From Bradymonadales bacterium (GTDB lineage Bacteria > Myxococcota_A > Bradymonadia > JAFGEP01), in the NCBI GenBank assembly GCA_016931535.1, contig JAFGEP010000050.1:62001-126000 (forward strand): 64,000 nucleotides of DNA, given 5' to 3'. Shown piece after piece: positions 10,163 to 19,901 of the stretch. Numbering within the stretch: the first letter of the stretch is position 1; each line of letters starts with the position of its first letter. The translations under genes and the position numbers were made by a program. A model generated the notes under the pieces. That model was not told the DNA's origin. It was given only the letters and a program-made list of their open reading frames with translations, and ran no database searches.

Positions 10163-10969
10163 ATGTCGACGCAGCAGGGAGGTTGTATCCGAGCCAAGAT
10201 CGTCGCCATCGCCAATCAAAAGGGGGGGGTGGGAAAAACCACCACGGCGGTGAACCTGGCCGCTTGTTTGGGACAGGCGGGCTACCGGACGTTGTTGGTC
10301 GACCTCGATCCCCAGGCCAATGCGACCAGTGGGCTGGGCGCCCATGCGGCGATGGCCCAAGGCACGATCTACGACGGACTGGTGGGCCGGCTTCCGCTGG
10401 ACGAGCTGATCGTGCCGACGGAGATCGAGGCGCTTCACCTGGTTCCCAGTGCGCCGGCGCTGGCAGGTGCCGAGGTGGAGCTGGTTTCGCTTCCGGATCG
10501 GGCCATGCGACTGCGAGACCTGATCGAACCGATGCGATCTCGGTACTCCTTTGTCTTCGTGGACTGCCCGCCATCACTCAACCTGCTCACCCTGAACGCC
10601 CTGTGCGCCGCGGACAGTGTGATGGTGCCCATCCAGTGCGAGTACTATGCCCTGGAGGGATTGGGACGGCTGCTTTCGACGTTGGAGATGGTGCGAGACA
10701 ACCTCAATGCCGGCCTGAAGGTGGAGGGGTTTGTCCTGACCATGTTCGATTCCCGCAACAATCTGGCGCACCAGGTGGCCCGGGAGGTGACCGAGCATTT
10801 TGGCGGCCTGACCTTTCGCAGCGTGATTCCGCGGAACGTTCGACTATCGGAATCCCCCTCCTACGGAAAGCCGATCATCCTGTATGATCGGATGTGCAAG
10901 GGGGCCCATTGTTATCTCGACCTGACAGAGGAGTTTCTGCGCAGCAACCTGGGGCTGCTGGCCGCCTGA
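10163..10969 (+). CDS. parA: ParA chromosome partitioning ATPase
   Basis: ANQKGGVGKTTTAVNLAACLGQAGYRTLLVDLDPQANATSGLG; FVDCPPSLNLLTLNAL; start at 10163 within ORF 10097..10969. Confidence 0.96.
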   Translation: MSTQQGGCIRAKIVAIANQKGGVGKTTTAVNLAACLGQAGYRTLLVDLDPQANATSGLGAHAAMAQGTIYDGLVGRLPLDELIVPTEIEALHLVPSAPALAGAEVELVSLPDRAMRLRDLIEPMRSRYSFVFVDCPPSLNLLTLNALCAADSVMVPIQCEYYALEGLGRLLSTLEMVRDNLNAGLKVEGFVLTMFDSRNNLAHQVAREVTEHFGGLTFRSVIPRNVRLSESPSYGKPIILYDRMCKGAHCYLDLTEEFLRSNLGLLAA

Positions 10970-10979
10970 GGCGGCCAAG

Positions 10980-11909
10980 GTGGGTGACGTGGTGGACCGA
11001 GGAGGCTTCGACCGAAAGCGCCAGGCCCTGGGACGGGGGCTGGAAGCGCTGATTCCAGTGGCGGAGTCGCAGCGCAAGCTGTTTTTTTGTCCGATAGACG
11101 CGATCGATTCCTCGCTCGACCAACCCAGGAGCACGGTCAATCCCCAGACCCTGAGCGAGCTTGCCGAGTCGATCCGGCAGTCCGGTGTCCTCCAGCCGGT
11201 CCTGCTGCGGCGAGACGGGGAGCGATACCAGGTCGTGGCCGGCGAACGACGCTGGCGAGCAGCCAAGATGGCCGGTCTGGACCGTATCCCCGCGCTGGTC
11301 AAGGAGATGGATGAACAGGAGCGCTTTGTCCTGGCGCTCATCGAAAACATCCAGCGGGAGGATCTGACCCCCCTGGAGGAGGCGTTGGCCTACCGGCGGC
11401 TGATCGACGAGCACGGGTATACTCAGCAGACCCTGGCAGAACGGGTCGGCAAGGCCCGCTCTACCATCGCCAATGCACTTCGCCTGCTGGATCTGCCCCC
11501 CACAATCCAGGACCATGTGGCCAGTGGGCGGTTGACCGCCGGCCATGCGCGCGCCGTACTGTCGGTAGCCCCGGAGCGGCAGACCGACTTCGCCCGCGAT
11601 GTCCTGGAGAAGGGGCTCACCGTCCGCCAGGCCGAGCATCAAGCGCGCCCCCGTCCTCCGCGGGAGCTAGCCTCCTCGAACGAACCGGTGCCCGGCGGGT
11701 TGCAGCCCACAAGCAGGCAACCCGAATCGCCAGGGGCCCAGGAGCGACAGGCCAACCTCGCCGCAATCGAAGCCCGGCTCCGAGAGAGCCTGCAAACCCG
11801 GGTCGCGCTGGTCGATCGGCAAGGGTGCGGGAAGATCGAGATCTACTACGACAATGACGAGACGCTGCAGACCGTGATCGATCGGTTGCTTGGCGAGAGA
11901 GGGTCATGA
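10980..11909 (+). CDS. parB: ParB chromosome partitioning protein
   Basis: LGRGLEALIP; LAESIRQSGVLQPVLLRRDGERYQVVAGERRWRAAKMAGLDRIPALV; downstream of parA. Confidence 0.96.
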   Translation: MGDVVDRGGFDRKRQALGRGLEALIPVAESQRKLFFCPIDAIDSSLDQPRSTVNPQTLSELAESIRQSGVLQPVLLRRDGERYQVVAGERRWRAAKMAGLDRIPALVKEMDEQERFVLALIENIQREDLTPLEEALAYRRLIDEHGYTQQTLAERVGKARSTIANALRLLDLPPTIQDHVASGRLTAGHARAVLSVAPERQTDFARDVLEKGLTVRQAEHQARPRPPRELASSNEPVPGGLQPTSRQPESPGAQERQANLAAIEARLRESLQTRVALVDRQGCGKIEIYYDNDETLQTVIDRLLGERGS

Positions 11910-12139
11910 GCGGGCCAGAAAAGGAAAGCGACCCACTGCCGTCCGTCGACCAGGATCTTCCGCTCGAGGAAAGCCGCATCATCATCCGGCCTGATGGCGA
12001 GATCGTGATCGAGCACCTGTCGGAGTTGCTGGCCGAGGTTGCCCTGCAGCTGGATCCCGACTCCGAATCGCTGCAATGCCGGCTGGACCTTGGGCGGGGA
12101 GAAAAGGAAGACGAGGAGCGGGAGAAAGACGGCGAATAG
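11906..12139 (+). CDS. Small acidic hypothetical protein, translationally coupled to parB
   Basis: 77 aa ORF; ATGA overlap with the parB stop. Confidence 0.65.
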   Translation: MSGPEKESDPLPSVDQDLPLEESRIIIRPDGEIVIEHLSELLAEVALQLDPDSESLQCRLDLGRGEKEDEEREKDGE

Positions 12140-12243
12140 ATCAGCTCGCGATCCTCCCAACGAATCGCCTCACGGCGACCCGGTCCGATCCAGGTTGAGG
12201 TAGGAAAAAAGCAAGGCGGCAGGCGGAATGGACCGCCACCCGT

Positions 12244-13395
12244 TCAATCTCCGGGCATCCATTCTTCCACGAATCCCCGAGCCGCATCGACCGAATCCTG
12301 CACCTCCTCGGCGGTTTCTTCGGCGCCGGTTTCCAGGATGGTGCCGTCGAAGGTTCCCTGGACCACGGGAGGAGACACCGCACCGGCCGCTTCGTCCGAT
12401 TGCCCCCAGACCACGATGAGGTCGTACTGGGTGTCCCAGTTGATCATGCGGATGCCGGTGGCGGGATCGGCGAGGAGCTCGCGGATCTGCTCTGCCTTGC
12501 GCTCATAGCCGGGGCGATACCAGACGATCGGCCGATAGCGAGCGGTGCGATCGTAGCCATAGCTGGCCACGTCCATCCTGGCATCGACCAGTGCGGTGTG
12601 GATCTCTTCGGTGCGCTCCAGCCCGGCTTCGTCAGCCCCGTTGAGGAGCTGGACCCGCGTATAGCCGGTGATGTCTCTGAACTGGGGGTTGTCGCGCAGG
12701 CTGATGAAATCCTCGTCAACCAGAGCACGGCTGGCCTGCTGATGAGCCTCGTCGGTATCCCATCGGCTGAGCTCGTCGAGGTGGCGGAGGGATTCGGCGG
12801 TCTCACCGAGCAGGGCCAGCTGGCAGGCGAGATTGTACTTGGCCCGAGGGTACCAGGGGTCCGCTTCCAAGGCCCGCTCGAAGTTGCGGGCCGCATCGCG
12901 GTAACGGCCTCTTTCGTAGTCCCGCATCCCATCCCGGTTGAAGGTTTCCGCCCGGCGGCGGGCGGATCGGCTGGATTCGCCCACCCGAATCGGGGAACGG
13001 CTGGCAGCCGAAGCGCTGGTAGAACCTCGGGGCAAGAAGTCCCCCCGCTCCAACACCGAGGTGTTCATCCGATTCAGGGCGGTCTGAGCCATGGCGCGGT
13101 CGGCCGCATCGCCCTCGTAGAACAGGCGGCTGAAGCCGCGGGCTACCTGCTGAACCTGGCTCTGGGTCAACTCGCCTACCTCGCGATAGGCTTCCCATAG
13201 CTGGGCACACCGCCGAACCTGATCCAGTCGGAAGGTCTCGGGGTGTACCAGGACCTCCTCGCAGTTGCCCCTGTTCGCATCCCAGGCTGGCTGGGCGCCG
13301 GCCAGCGCCGGTACCATTGCCAGAACCCCGAACACGGCCAGCACCAGGATGGCCTGTATTCCCCGACCGGTTCGAGCACATCTGTACCGTTTCAT
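12244..13395 (-). CDS. Secreted TPR protein with C-terminal LytR_C-like domain
   Basis: N-terminal signal AILVLAVFGVLAMVPALAGAQP; TPR YERGRYRDAARNFERALEADPWYPRAKYNLA; C-term RVQLLNGADEAGLERTEEIHTAL...IVWYRPGYERKAEQIRELL...YDLIVVWG resembles LytR_C. Confidence 0.75.
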   Translation of the reverse strand: MKRYRCARTGRGIQAILVLAVFGVLAMVPALAGAQPAWDANRGNCEEVLVHPETFRLDQVRRCAQLWEAYREVGELTQSQVQQVARGFSRLFYEGDAADRAMAQTALNRMNTSVLERGDFLPRGSTSASAASRSPIRVGESSRSARRRAETFNRDGMRDYERGRYRDAARNFERALEADPWYPRAKYNLACQLALLGETAESLRHLDELSRWDTDEAHQQASRALVDEDFISLRDNPQFRDITGYTRVQLLNGADEAGLERTEEIHTALVDARMDVASYGYDRTARYRPIVWYRPGYERKAEQIRELLADPATGIRMINWDTQYDLIVVWGQSDEAAGAVSPPVVQGTFDGTILETGAEETAEEVQDSVDAARGFVEEWMPGD

Positions 13396-13672
13396 TCGGT
13401 CCTCCGTGTCTGTTGAGATCACTCCGGACTTGCGTCACAAACCTGTAAGGTATCGCAGCCGTCCGAAATTTCAAGGGGCTACCAGAACCCGTCCGGGTCG
13501 CGCGTCTAGTCCGGCGACGGCTGGATCGCGGCCAGCCTACTGATACCTCAACCCAAACGCGGCCCCCCGGGTTCGCGGTAGATTTTGACGGAGGGCTCAT
13601 GTAAAGCTCTCTCCTGTCAACCGGCGTTCCCCCCGGATCGGGCGGAAGCGTCCAGCACGCACAGGATGATCG

Positions 13673-14326
13673 ATGAAACACGGCACATTACAGGTAGAGA
13701 TGCTCACGACAGGACCATTCGCCGTCAACACCTACCTGGTCGGCTGCACCCGGACGAGGGATGCGGCCGTGATCGATCCGGGGGGTCAGAGCGACACCCT
13801 GTTGGACATGGCGCACGCCAACGACCTGAAGATCACGAAGTTGTTGTTGACCCACGGACACATCGACCACATCGCTGGCCTGAAGGAGATGCAGAAAGCC
13901 ACCGAGGCGCCGATCTACCTGCACGAGCAGGACACCACGATCTACACGACCGCCCCCATGCAAGGGCTCTTTTTTGGATTGCGGGTGAGCCAGCCCCCCA
14001 AGGCCAATCGGTCGGTCACCGAGGGGGAGGAGATCTCCATCGGTGAAGAGGTGGCGCTGGTGGTACATACCCCGGGACACAGCGCCGGGTCGGTGTGCTA
14101 TTATTTCCAATCGGCAGGGGTGCTGTTCTCTGGAGACCTGCTTTTCGAGGGGGCGATCGGCCGGACCGACCTGCCAGGCGGTAGCAACCGGGCGATGTCT
14201 GCCTCCTTGAAACGGATCGTCGATCTGTGCCCGGACGAGACAGTGGTGTACCCCGGCCACATGGGATCGACCACCATTTCCAGGGAAAGACGGAATAATC
14301 CTTATCTTACGGGAAGTTGGTGGTAG
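13673..14326 (+). CDS. MBL-fold metallo-hydrolase (glyoxalase II-like)
   Basis: LLTHGHIDHIAG (THxHxDH), HTPGHSAGSVCYY, FSGDLLFEGAIGRTDL, VYPGHMGSTT. Confidence 0.95.
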   Translation: MKHGTLQVEMLTTGPFAVNTYLVGCTRTRDAAVIDPGGQSDTLLDMAHANDLKITKLLLTHGHIDHIAGLKEMQKATEAPIYLHEQDTTIYTTAPMQGLFFGLRVSQPPKANRSVTEGEEISIGEEVALVVHTPGHSAGSVCYYFQSAGVLFSGDLLFEGAIGRTDLPGGSNRAMSASLKRIVDLCPDETVVYPGHMGSTTISRERRNNPYLTGSWW

Positions 14327-14380
14327 GTGGGGAGCGGGGCGATAGTTGGTTGATCCAACACGGTTTTATGGTCCCACGAA

Positions 14381-14601
14381 CTATCCACAGAGTTATCCAC
14401 AGGACAAGGCCGGGAGGCTCTCGGATAAGGCTGCATAACCACAGGTTTCTTGGGGTCAACGAGGGGGCAGATCGAGATATGCCTTGGTTTTCAGCTGGTT
14501 ACGGGTCGTACCGCGGATGAGCCAACGGATGGTCACCAACTATCGGGGAACAATGAGATTGGCGGTGACCTGTGGATAACCGGGGGCATGGTTGTGGATA
14601 A
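14381..14601. promoter_or_regulatory. DnaA-box cluster, candidate oriC / DnaA regulatory region
   Basis: TTATCCACA at 14393-14401 (+), TGTGGATAA at 14571-14579 and 14593-14601 (-), near-consensus CTATCCACA at 14381-14389 (+); in the intergenic region upstream of secA. Confidence 0.6.
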
Positions 14602-14662
14602 CTTCTTGCCAGCCGATTTCCGAGTGTCGAACGTCGGGGATCGCGCTGGGGGATGAAACGAG

Positions 14663-17392
14663 ATGTTCAAGGCAATCGTACGCAAGATCTTTGGTACCAA
14701 GCACAGCCGCGAGATGAAAAAGCTGGCGCCGTTGGTGGAGGTCGTCAACAGCTGGGAACCCCAAATGCTGGAGTTGAGCGACGACCAGCTGAAGGCCAAG
14801 ACCGGCGAGTTTCTGACCCGTCTGGACAACGGGGCTTCGCTCGACGATCTGCTTCCGGAGGCGTTCGCCGCGGTCCGGGAGGCTTCCCGACGGGCGTTGA
14901 ACATGCGCCACTTCGATGTGCAGCTCGTCGGTGGGATCGCGCTGCACCAGGGGAAGATCGCGGAGATGAAGACCGGTGAGGGCAAGACCCTGGTCGCTAC
15001 CCTTCCTATTTACCTCAACGCCTTGGCCAGAAAGGGGGTTCACCTGGTCACGGTCAACGACTACCTGGCCAAGCGTGACGCCGAGTGGATGGGGAAGCTC
15101 TACAACTTCATGGGGTTGAGCGTGGGGGTCATCGTCCACGAGAAGGACGACTCCGAGCGGAAGGCCGCCTACAACTGCCACATCACCTACGGTACCAACA
15201 ACGAGTTTGGATTCGACTACCTCCGCGACAACATGAAGTTCAGGACGGCACAACGGGTCCAACGAGGGTTGGAGTATGCCATCGTGGACGAGGTGGACTC
15301 CATCCTGATCGATGAAGCGCGCACGCCGCTGATCATCTCCGGTCAAGGGGAGGCCTCCACCGAGCTGTACTACGAGATCAACAAGATCATCCCGCGGCTC
15401 AAGCGAGACGAGGACTACGTCGTGGATGAGGGCCACCATTCCACCACTCTGACCGACGAAGGGGTCGAGAAGGTGGAAAAGCTCCTCGGGCTGGACAACC
15501 TGTTCGAGCCCACCAACATCGAGTACTTCCACCACGTCACCAAGGCGCTGCAGGCGCACACCCTGTATCGGCGAGACGACAAGTACATGGTCAAGGATGG
15601 CAAGGTGGTCATCATCGATGAGTTCACCGGCCGGTTGATGCCCGGACGCCGCTGGAGCGATGGTCTCCACCAGGCGGTGGAGGCCAAGGAGGCGGTCAAG
15701 ATCGAGAACGAGAACCAGACGTTGGCCACCATCACCTTCCAGAACTTCTTCCGTATGTACACCAAGCTGGCGGGCATGACCGGAACGGCGGATACCGAGG
15801 CCGAGGAGTTTGCCAAGACCTACAAGCTGGACGTACTGGTCATCCCCACCAACAAGACCTGCATCCGCCTGGACCACTCCGATGTGGTCTACAAGTCGGA
15901 GAGGGGCAAGTTCACGGCTATCGTGGAACAGATCTTGCGGTGCCACAAAAAGGGGCAACCGGTCCTGGTGGGCACCATCAGCGTGGAGAAGTCGGAGGCG
16001 CTCAGCAAAGTGCTCAAGAAGCGCGGACTGCAGCACAACGTGCTCAACGCCAAGCACCACGAGCGGGAGGCGGAGTTCGTGGCCCAGGCCGGACGCGAGG
16101 GGGCCATCACCATCGCCACCAACATGGCCGGCCGTGGCACCGACATCCTGCTCGGCGGGAATCCCGCCCAGCTGGCCAAGTCGGTCAACCCCGACGAGCA
16201 GAGCGAGGAGTACGAGAAGGCGTCAGAGCACTTTGTCCGCCTGTGTGCCGAGGAGCGCCAGCACGTGCTGCAGGCGGGCGGGTTGTTCATCCTGGGAACC
16301 GAGCGGCACGAGGCGAGGCGGATCGACAACCAGCTGAGAGGTCGTTCGGGCCGGCAGGGCGACCCCGGGGAGAGCCGCTTCTATCTCAGTTTGGAAGACG
16401 ATCTGATGCGTCGTTTCGGCGCCGAGCGGATCCAGGGGCTGATGACTCGCCTGGGGATGGAGGAGGACGTCCCCATCGAGCACAAGTGGGTCACCAAGTC
16501 GATCGAGAGCGCCCAGCAGCGGGTGGAAGGTCGCAACTTCGACATCCGCAAGAGCCTGTTGGAGTACGACGACGTCATGGACAAGCAGCGCAAGGCGATC
16601 TACTCCCTGCGCAATACCATCCTGGAGGGCACCGAGGACCTCAAGGAGATCATGCTCGACCTGTACGAGGATAGCCTCGTGGACCTGGTCGAGCAGTACA
16701 TACACAAGGGCGCCGACCGCACCACCTGGGAGATCGACGGGCTACGGCGGAAGCTCAAGGATGTCTTCGGGATCGAGGTGGACCTGCACACCTCGGAGTA
16801 CGAGGGGGACCCGGATCAGATCATCACCCAGTTATGGGGCGAGGTCGAAAAGGCCTATCGGCAGAAGGAGGAGGAGCTGCAGTACGTGGCCGAACGGTAC
16901 AACGAGCGGTTTGCCGAAACCGCCGACTTCGTGCCCAAGACCGGCCTCGATATCCTGCGGGAGCAGGAGCGGTTCCACTACCTGAGGGAGATCGACAAGC
17001 GCTGGCGCGAGCACCTCAACGCCATGCAAGCGCTGCGTGACTCGGTTTCCCTTCACGGCTACGGCCAGAAGGACCCCAAGCAGGAGTACAAGAAAGAGGG
17101 CTACGACATGTTCGAGGAGCTGCTGGCCAACATCCGCCACAACGTCTCCCAGTACCTCTTCAACATCAAGGTCAAGCGCGAGGAAAGCGTCAGCCAGACC
17201 GTCCACCGGGGCCCGGTCAGCATGTCGTTGGGAAGGGGGCGGATCCCCACGCGACAGGCGGGGTCGAACAAGCCCATGACCTTCCGACGGGAGGCGCCCA
17301 AGGCGGGACGCAACGACCCCTGCCCTTGCGGAAGCGGCAAGAAGTACAAGAAATGCTGCATGATCAAGGACCAGGAAGCGGCCATGATGTAG
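14663..17392 (+). CDS. secA: Preprotein translocase ATPase SecA
   Basis: [48 protein letters not shown]-terminal zinc motif [13 protein letters not shown]. Confidence 0.98.
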   Translation: MFKAIVRKIFGTKHSREMKKLAPLVEVVNSWEPQMLELSDDQLKAKTGEFLTRLDNGASLDDLLPEAFAAVREASRRALNMRHFDVQLVGGIALHQGKIAEMKTGEGKTLVATLPIYLNALARKGVHLVTVNDYLAKRDAEWMGKLYNFMGLSVGVIVHEKDDSERKAAYNCHITYGTNNEFGFDYLRDNMKFRTAQRVQRGLEYAIVDEVDSILIDEARTPLIISGQGEASTELYYEINKIIPRLKRDEDYVVDEGHHSTTLTDEGVEKVEKLLGLDNLFEPTNIEYFHHVTKALQAHTLYRRDDKYMVKDGKVVIIDEFTGRLMPGRRWSDGLHQAVEAKEAVKIENENQTLATITFQNFFRMYTKLAGMTGTADTEAEEFAKTYKLDVLVIPTNKTCIRLDHSDVVYKSERGKFTAIVEQILRCHKKGQPVLVGTISVEKSEALSKVLKKRGLQHNVLNAKHHEREAEFVAQAGREGAITIATNMAGRGTDILLGGNPAQLAKSVNPDEQSEEYEKASEHFVRLCAEERQHVLQAGGLFILGTERHEARRIDNQLRGRSGRQGDPGESRFYLSLEDDLMRRFGAERIQGLMTRLGMEEDVPIEHKWVTKSIESAQQRVEGRNFDIRKSLLEYDDVMDKQRKAIYSLRNTILEGTEDLKEIMLDLYEDSLVDLVEQYIHKGADRTTWEIDGLRRKLKDVFGIEVDLHTSEYEGDPDQIITQLWGEVEKAYRQKEEELQYVAERYNERFAETADFVPKTGLDILREQERFHYLREIDKRWREHLNAMQALRDSVSLHGYGQKDPKQEYKKEGYDMFEELLANIRHNVSQYLFNIKVKREESVSQTVHRGPVSMSLGRGRIPTRQAGSNKPMTFRREAPKAGRNDPCPCGSGKKYKKCCMIKDQEAAMM

Positions 17393-17457
17393 CTGGCAGC
17401 CGCTGGCGAAGGTGACCCCCTTTCTCGGTTCAGGGGAGGTAGGCCAGGCGCCGTCAG

Positions 17458-19440
17458 CTATCGGCACCGCCACTCGGCGGGAAGGACCCCCTGGGCTGTC
17501 CGGATCAACCCCCGAAGGTTCCCCTCGATGACCTCCAGGTCGCTCCACTCGACGACACCCGGGTAGGTGCCGATCACTTCCGGGTTCTGGTCGGGCACCG
17601 CGGTTCCTCGGTCGGCCAGTCGCACCAGCCGGGCCTGATTTCGGCTTTGCACCAGGCTGATCACCCCTGCTGGCGTGGACCAGACCCCCAAAGGACGGCC
17701 CTGAAGAGAGCCCCTGGCCTGGCCGGCACAACCCGCCGGATCGCTGCGGAGCCAGAAGCCGGCTCCCGCATCCCAGACCACCCAGTAGGACTCCTGTCCA
17801 TAGACCATCCCGAGCCAGCCGGGTAACCCCGGTTCCAGGCGATGCAGGGAACCATCGGGCAGACCGTCGGCGCCGATGGGTAGGAAAACGAGGCCGTCGG
17901 TGGAGCTCCAGGCCATTGCCGAACCGCCGGTGGCATCCGACGCCATTACCGGCCCTATCCCGCCGAGCACCGAGTGCGAAAGAAAATGGCGCATGGGGCC
18001 AGCGGCCAGCTGCTGGGGATCGGGCAGGGCCGCCCCCATGAAAAAACGACCTGAACGCCAGGGGAGACCTCCCCCCTCCAGCACGATTCCCACTTGCCAG
18101 ACCGGTCCCTCTGGTCCCTGCTCCGCCCAGGCCGTCCGATATTCCCATCCCGTCTCGCCCAGCGTCCTGGACCAGTTCCCCACCGCAGAGAGGATCAGGT
18201 CGTTGGACAATGGGGCAGGAGCAGCCAGCCGTTGTCCGCGGGAGTCGACCGAGAGGATCAGCCGTTGGGGCGGATCGCCTTGAACCCAGGAGATGAGCCA
18301 ACCACCATCTCGACTGCTCAAGATCTGTGGAGTAGTTCGCCTGGCTGGGGTCCGGCTACCGCCGTCGATCGGGATCGGACCGAGGGTGATGGTGTCTCCT
18401 TCGAGGAGAAGCAGCAGGAGCTCCCCGTCCGCCAGGAAGGTGACCGCCGTGACGGGTTCGTCGACCGTGGCGTCCAGTTCGGTGACTCCGGCATGAAGCG
18501 GCTCGATGGGGTATCCCGTAGACAGCTCGCAGTGAACAGCGGGGCCCACTGGAGTCACGGGAAGATCGGCGGTGCATTCGGATCCGGCGGCCATTCCGGG
18601 TAGCAACTGCAGGGGAGGCTCGTTGGTGCGGCGCCGCAAGGCAAGACGACAGCGATGTCCCCCTTCCTGGTCGATCTGAAGCTCCAGGTTGATCAGCCAT
18701 CGTTCCCGATCTCGAGCCACCACGAGACGCCTGGCCAGCCCCAGGTCTTCCCTGTCGGTGATCGTCCATCCCCCGTCTGACAGGTGAGTTGCGTACCAGC
18801 GGGAGAGCTGGCGATAGTCGGCTGGATGGACAGCCTGAATGGCTTGCATCGATTCCTGGGGGCCGGTGATCCGGAGGACCTCGAGCCGGGGTGGGCAGGG
18901 GATGTGTGGTGGCCAGCCATCCGGCAGCCGTTCGATCGGCAGCGGCTCTCCCAGGGATTGCAGACCGTCTGGTATCGTACTCGGCCCGATAACCGGGCCG
19001 GTTGGGATTTCACCGCGCTCTTCGGCCAGTGGATCGGGGCGCCGGCCTGCTCCTTCGGACTCGTAAGGGGGGTGGACCGACCCGACCAGGTCTGCCGTCG
19101 GCGGCTGAGGGACGGTCAGGGCTGGCTGGCCGGTATCGGTCCTCACTGCAGCGAAAGGCGGCTCCTGTCGGGGGTTGCAGCCGGGGTGCAGCAGGATGAG
19201 CAGGAGGAGGGCGGCATGGCATCGGCTGCCCGGCGAGGGATGCGGCGAAACGGCGCGCCAACGACGGCATGGCGCTTGGCAGACAGTGGTGCCAGGAGTC
19301 CGGCAGACACTGCCGGACTCAGCCGTCGCCGAGGGGGGGTGGGTGGATGACCCCCTGGCAGGTGTCGGGTCGCAACATGGAGGACCAGGCGCCGATCCGA
19401 GGAGGCTCGACCGGAGGGCTGTTGTGGGGGGCAGGCTCAC
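17458..19440 (-). CDS. Hypothetical (lipo)protein
   Basis: Long ORF (to 19563) in operon orientation; hydrophobic LLLLILLHPGC lipobox-like segment. Start unresolved; a GTG at 19440 overlaps the upstream stop (GTGA). Confidence 0.6.
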   Translation of the reverse strand: MSLPPTTALRSSLLGSAPGPPCCDPTPARGSSTHPPSATAESGSVCRTPGTTVCQAPCRRWRAVSPHPSPGSRCHAALLLLILLHPGCNPRQEPPFAAVRTDTGQPALTVPQPPTADLVGSVHPPYESEGAGRRPDPLAEERGEIPTGPVIGPSTIPDGLQSLGEPLPIERLPDGWPPHIPCPPRLEVLRITGPQESMQAIQAVHPADYRQLSRWYATHLSDGGWTITDREDLGLARRLVVARDRERWLINLELQIDQEGGHRCRLALRRRTNEPPLQLLPGMAAGSECTADLPVTPVGPAVHCELSTGYPIEPLHAGVTELDATVDEPVTAVTFLADGELLLLLLEGDTITLGPIPIDGGSRTPARRTTPQILSSRDGGWLISWVQGDPPQRLILSVDSRGQRLAAPAPLSNDLILSAVGNWSRTLGETGWEYRTAWAEQGPEGPVWQVGIVLEGGGLPWRSGRFFMGAALPDPQQLAAGPMRHFLSHSVLGGIGPVMASDATGGSAMAWSSTDGLVFLPIGADGLPDGSLHRLEPGLPGWLGMVYGQESYWVVWDAGAGFWLRSDPAGCAGQARGSLQGRPLGVWSTPAGVISLVQSRNQARLVRLADRGTAVPDQNPEVIGTYPGVVEWSDLEVIEGNLRGLIRTAQGVLPAEWRCR

Positions 19441-19901
19441 AGGGTAGGAGAGCTGTTGGTGATGGTTCGGTCCGTGAGCCACCACACCTCTTCCTCCTTG
19501 TCGTAGGTCCAGGTTTCGCGCAGGTGCGTGGTCTGGATGATGTACTGGGGGACTTGGTACCATTTGAGGGTCACCGTGACGACCGCCTGTTGGGTTTCGG
19601 GATTGAGGTCGATGGAGCCGATCTCGTACTCGGTATAGCGCATCTGGTCGCCCAGCTCTTCCTGGATCCCGAGGAAGTGTCCCCGCTGGCCGTCAGGCAG
19701 GTAGCCTGCGGCTTCGCTGTAGCGCGACCAGACCAGGTGGGAGTGGAAGTCGTCGAGTGCCAGCGGCAGCACCTGGCGCAGATTGGTGTCATTGGCGCCA
19801 CAACCCGGTAAAACCACCGCGAGGGCGAGCAGGATGGCGCACAGGTCGCCACATGACCCGGTGGCATGGGTAGACGATGTGGTCGGGCGATTCGAGTTCA
19901 T
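19437..19901 (-). CDS. Hypothetical lipoprotein
   Basis: 154 aa; AILLALAVVLPGCG lipobox; ends in overlap with the next gene. Confidence 0.7.
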   Translation of the reverse strand: MNSNRPTTSSTHATGSCGDLCAILLALAVVLPGCGANDTNLRQVLPLALDDFHSHLVWSRYSEAAGYLPDGQRGHFLGIQEELGDQMRYTEYEIGSIDLNPETQQAVVTVTLKWYQVPQYIIQTTHLRETWTYDKEEEVWWLTDRTITNSSPTL

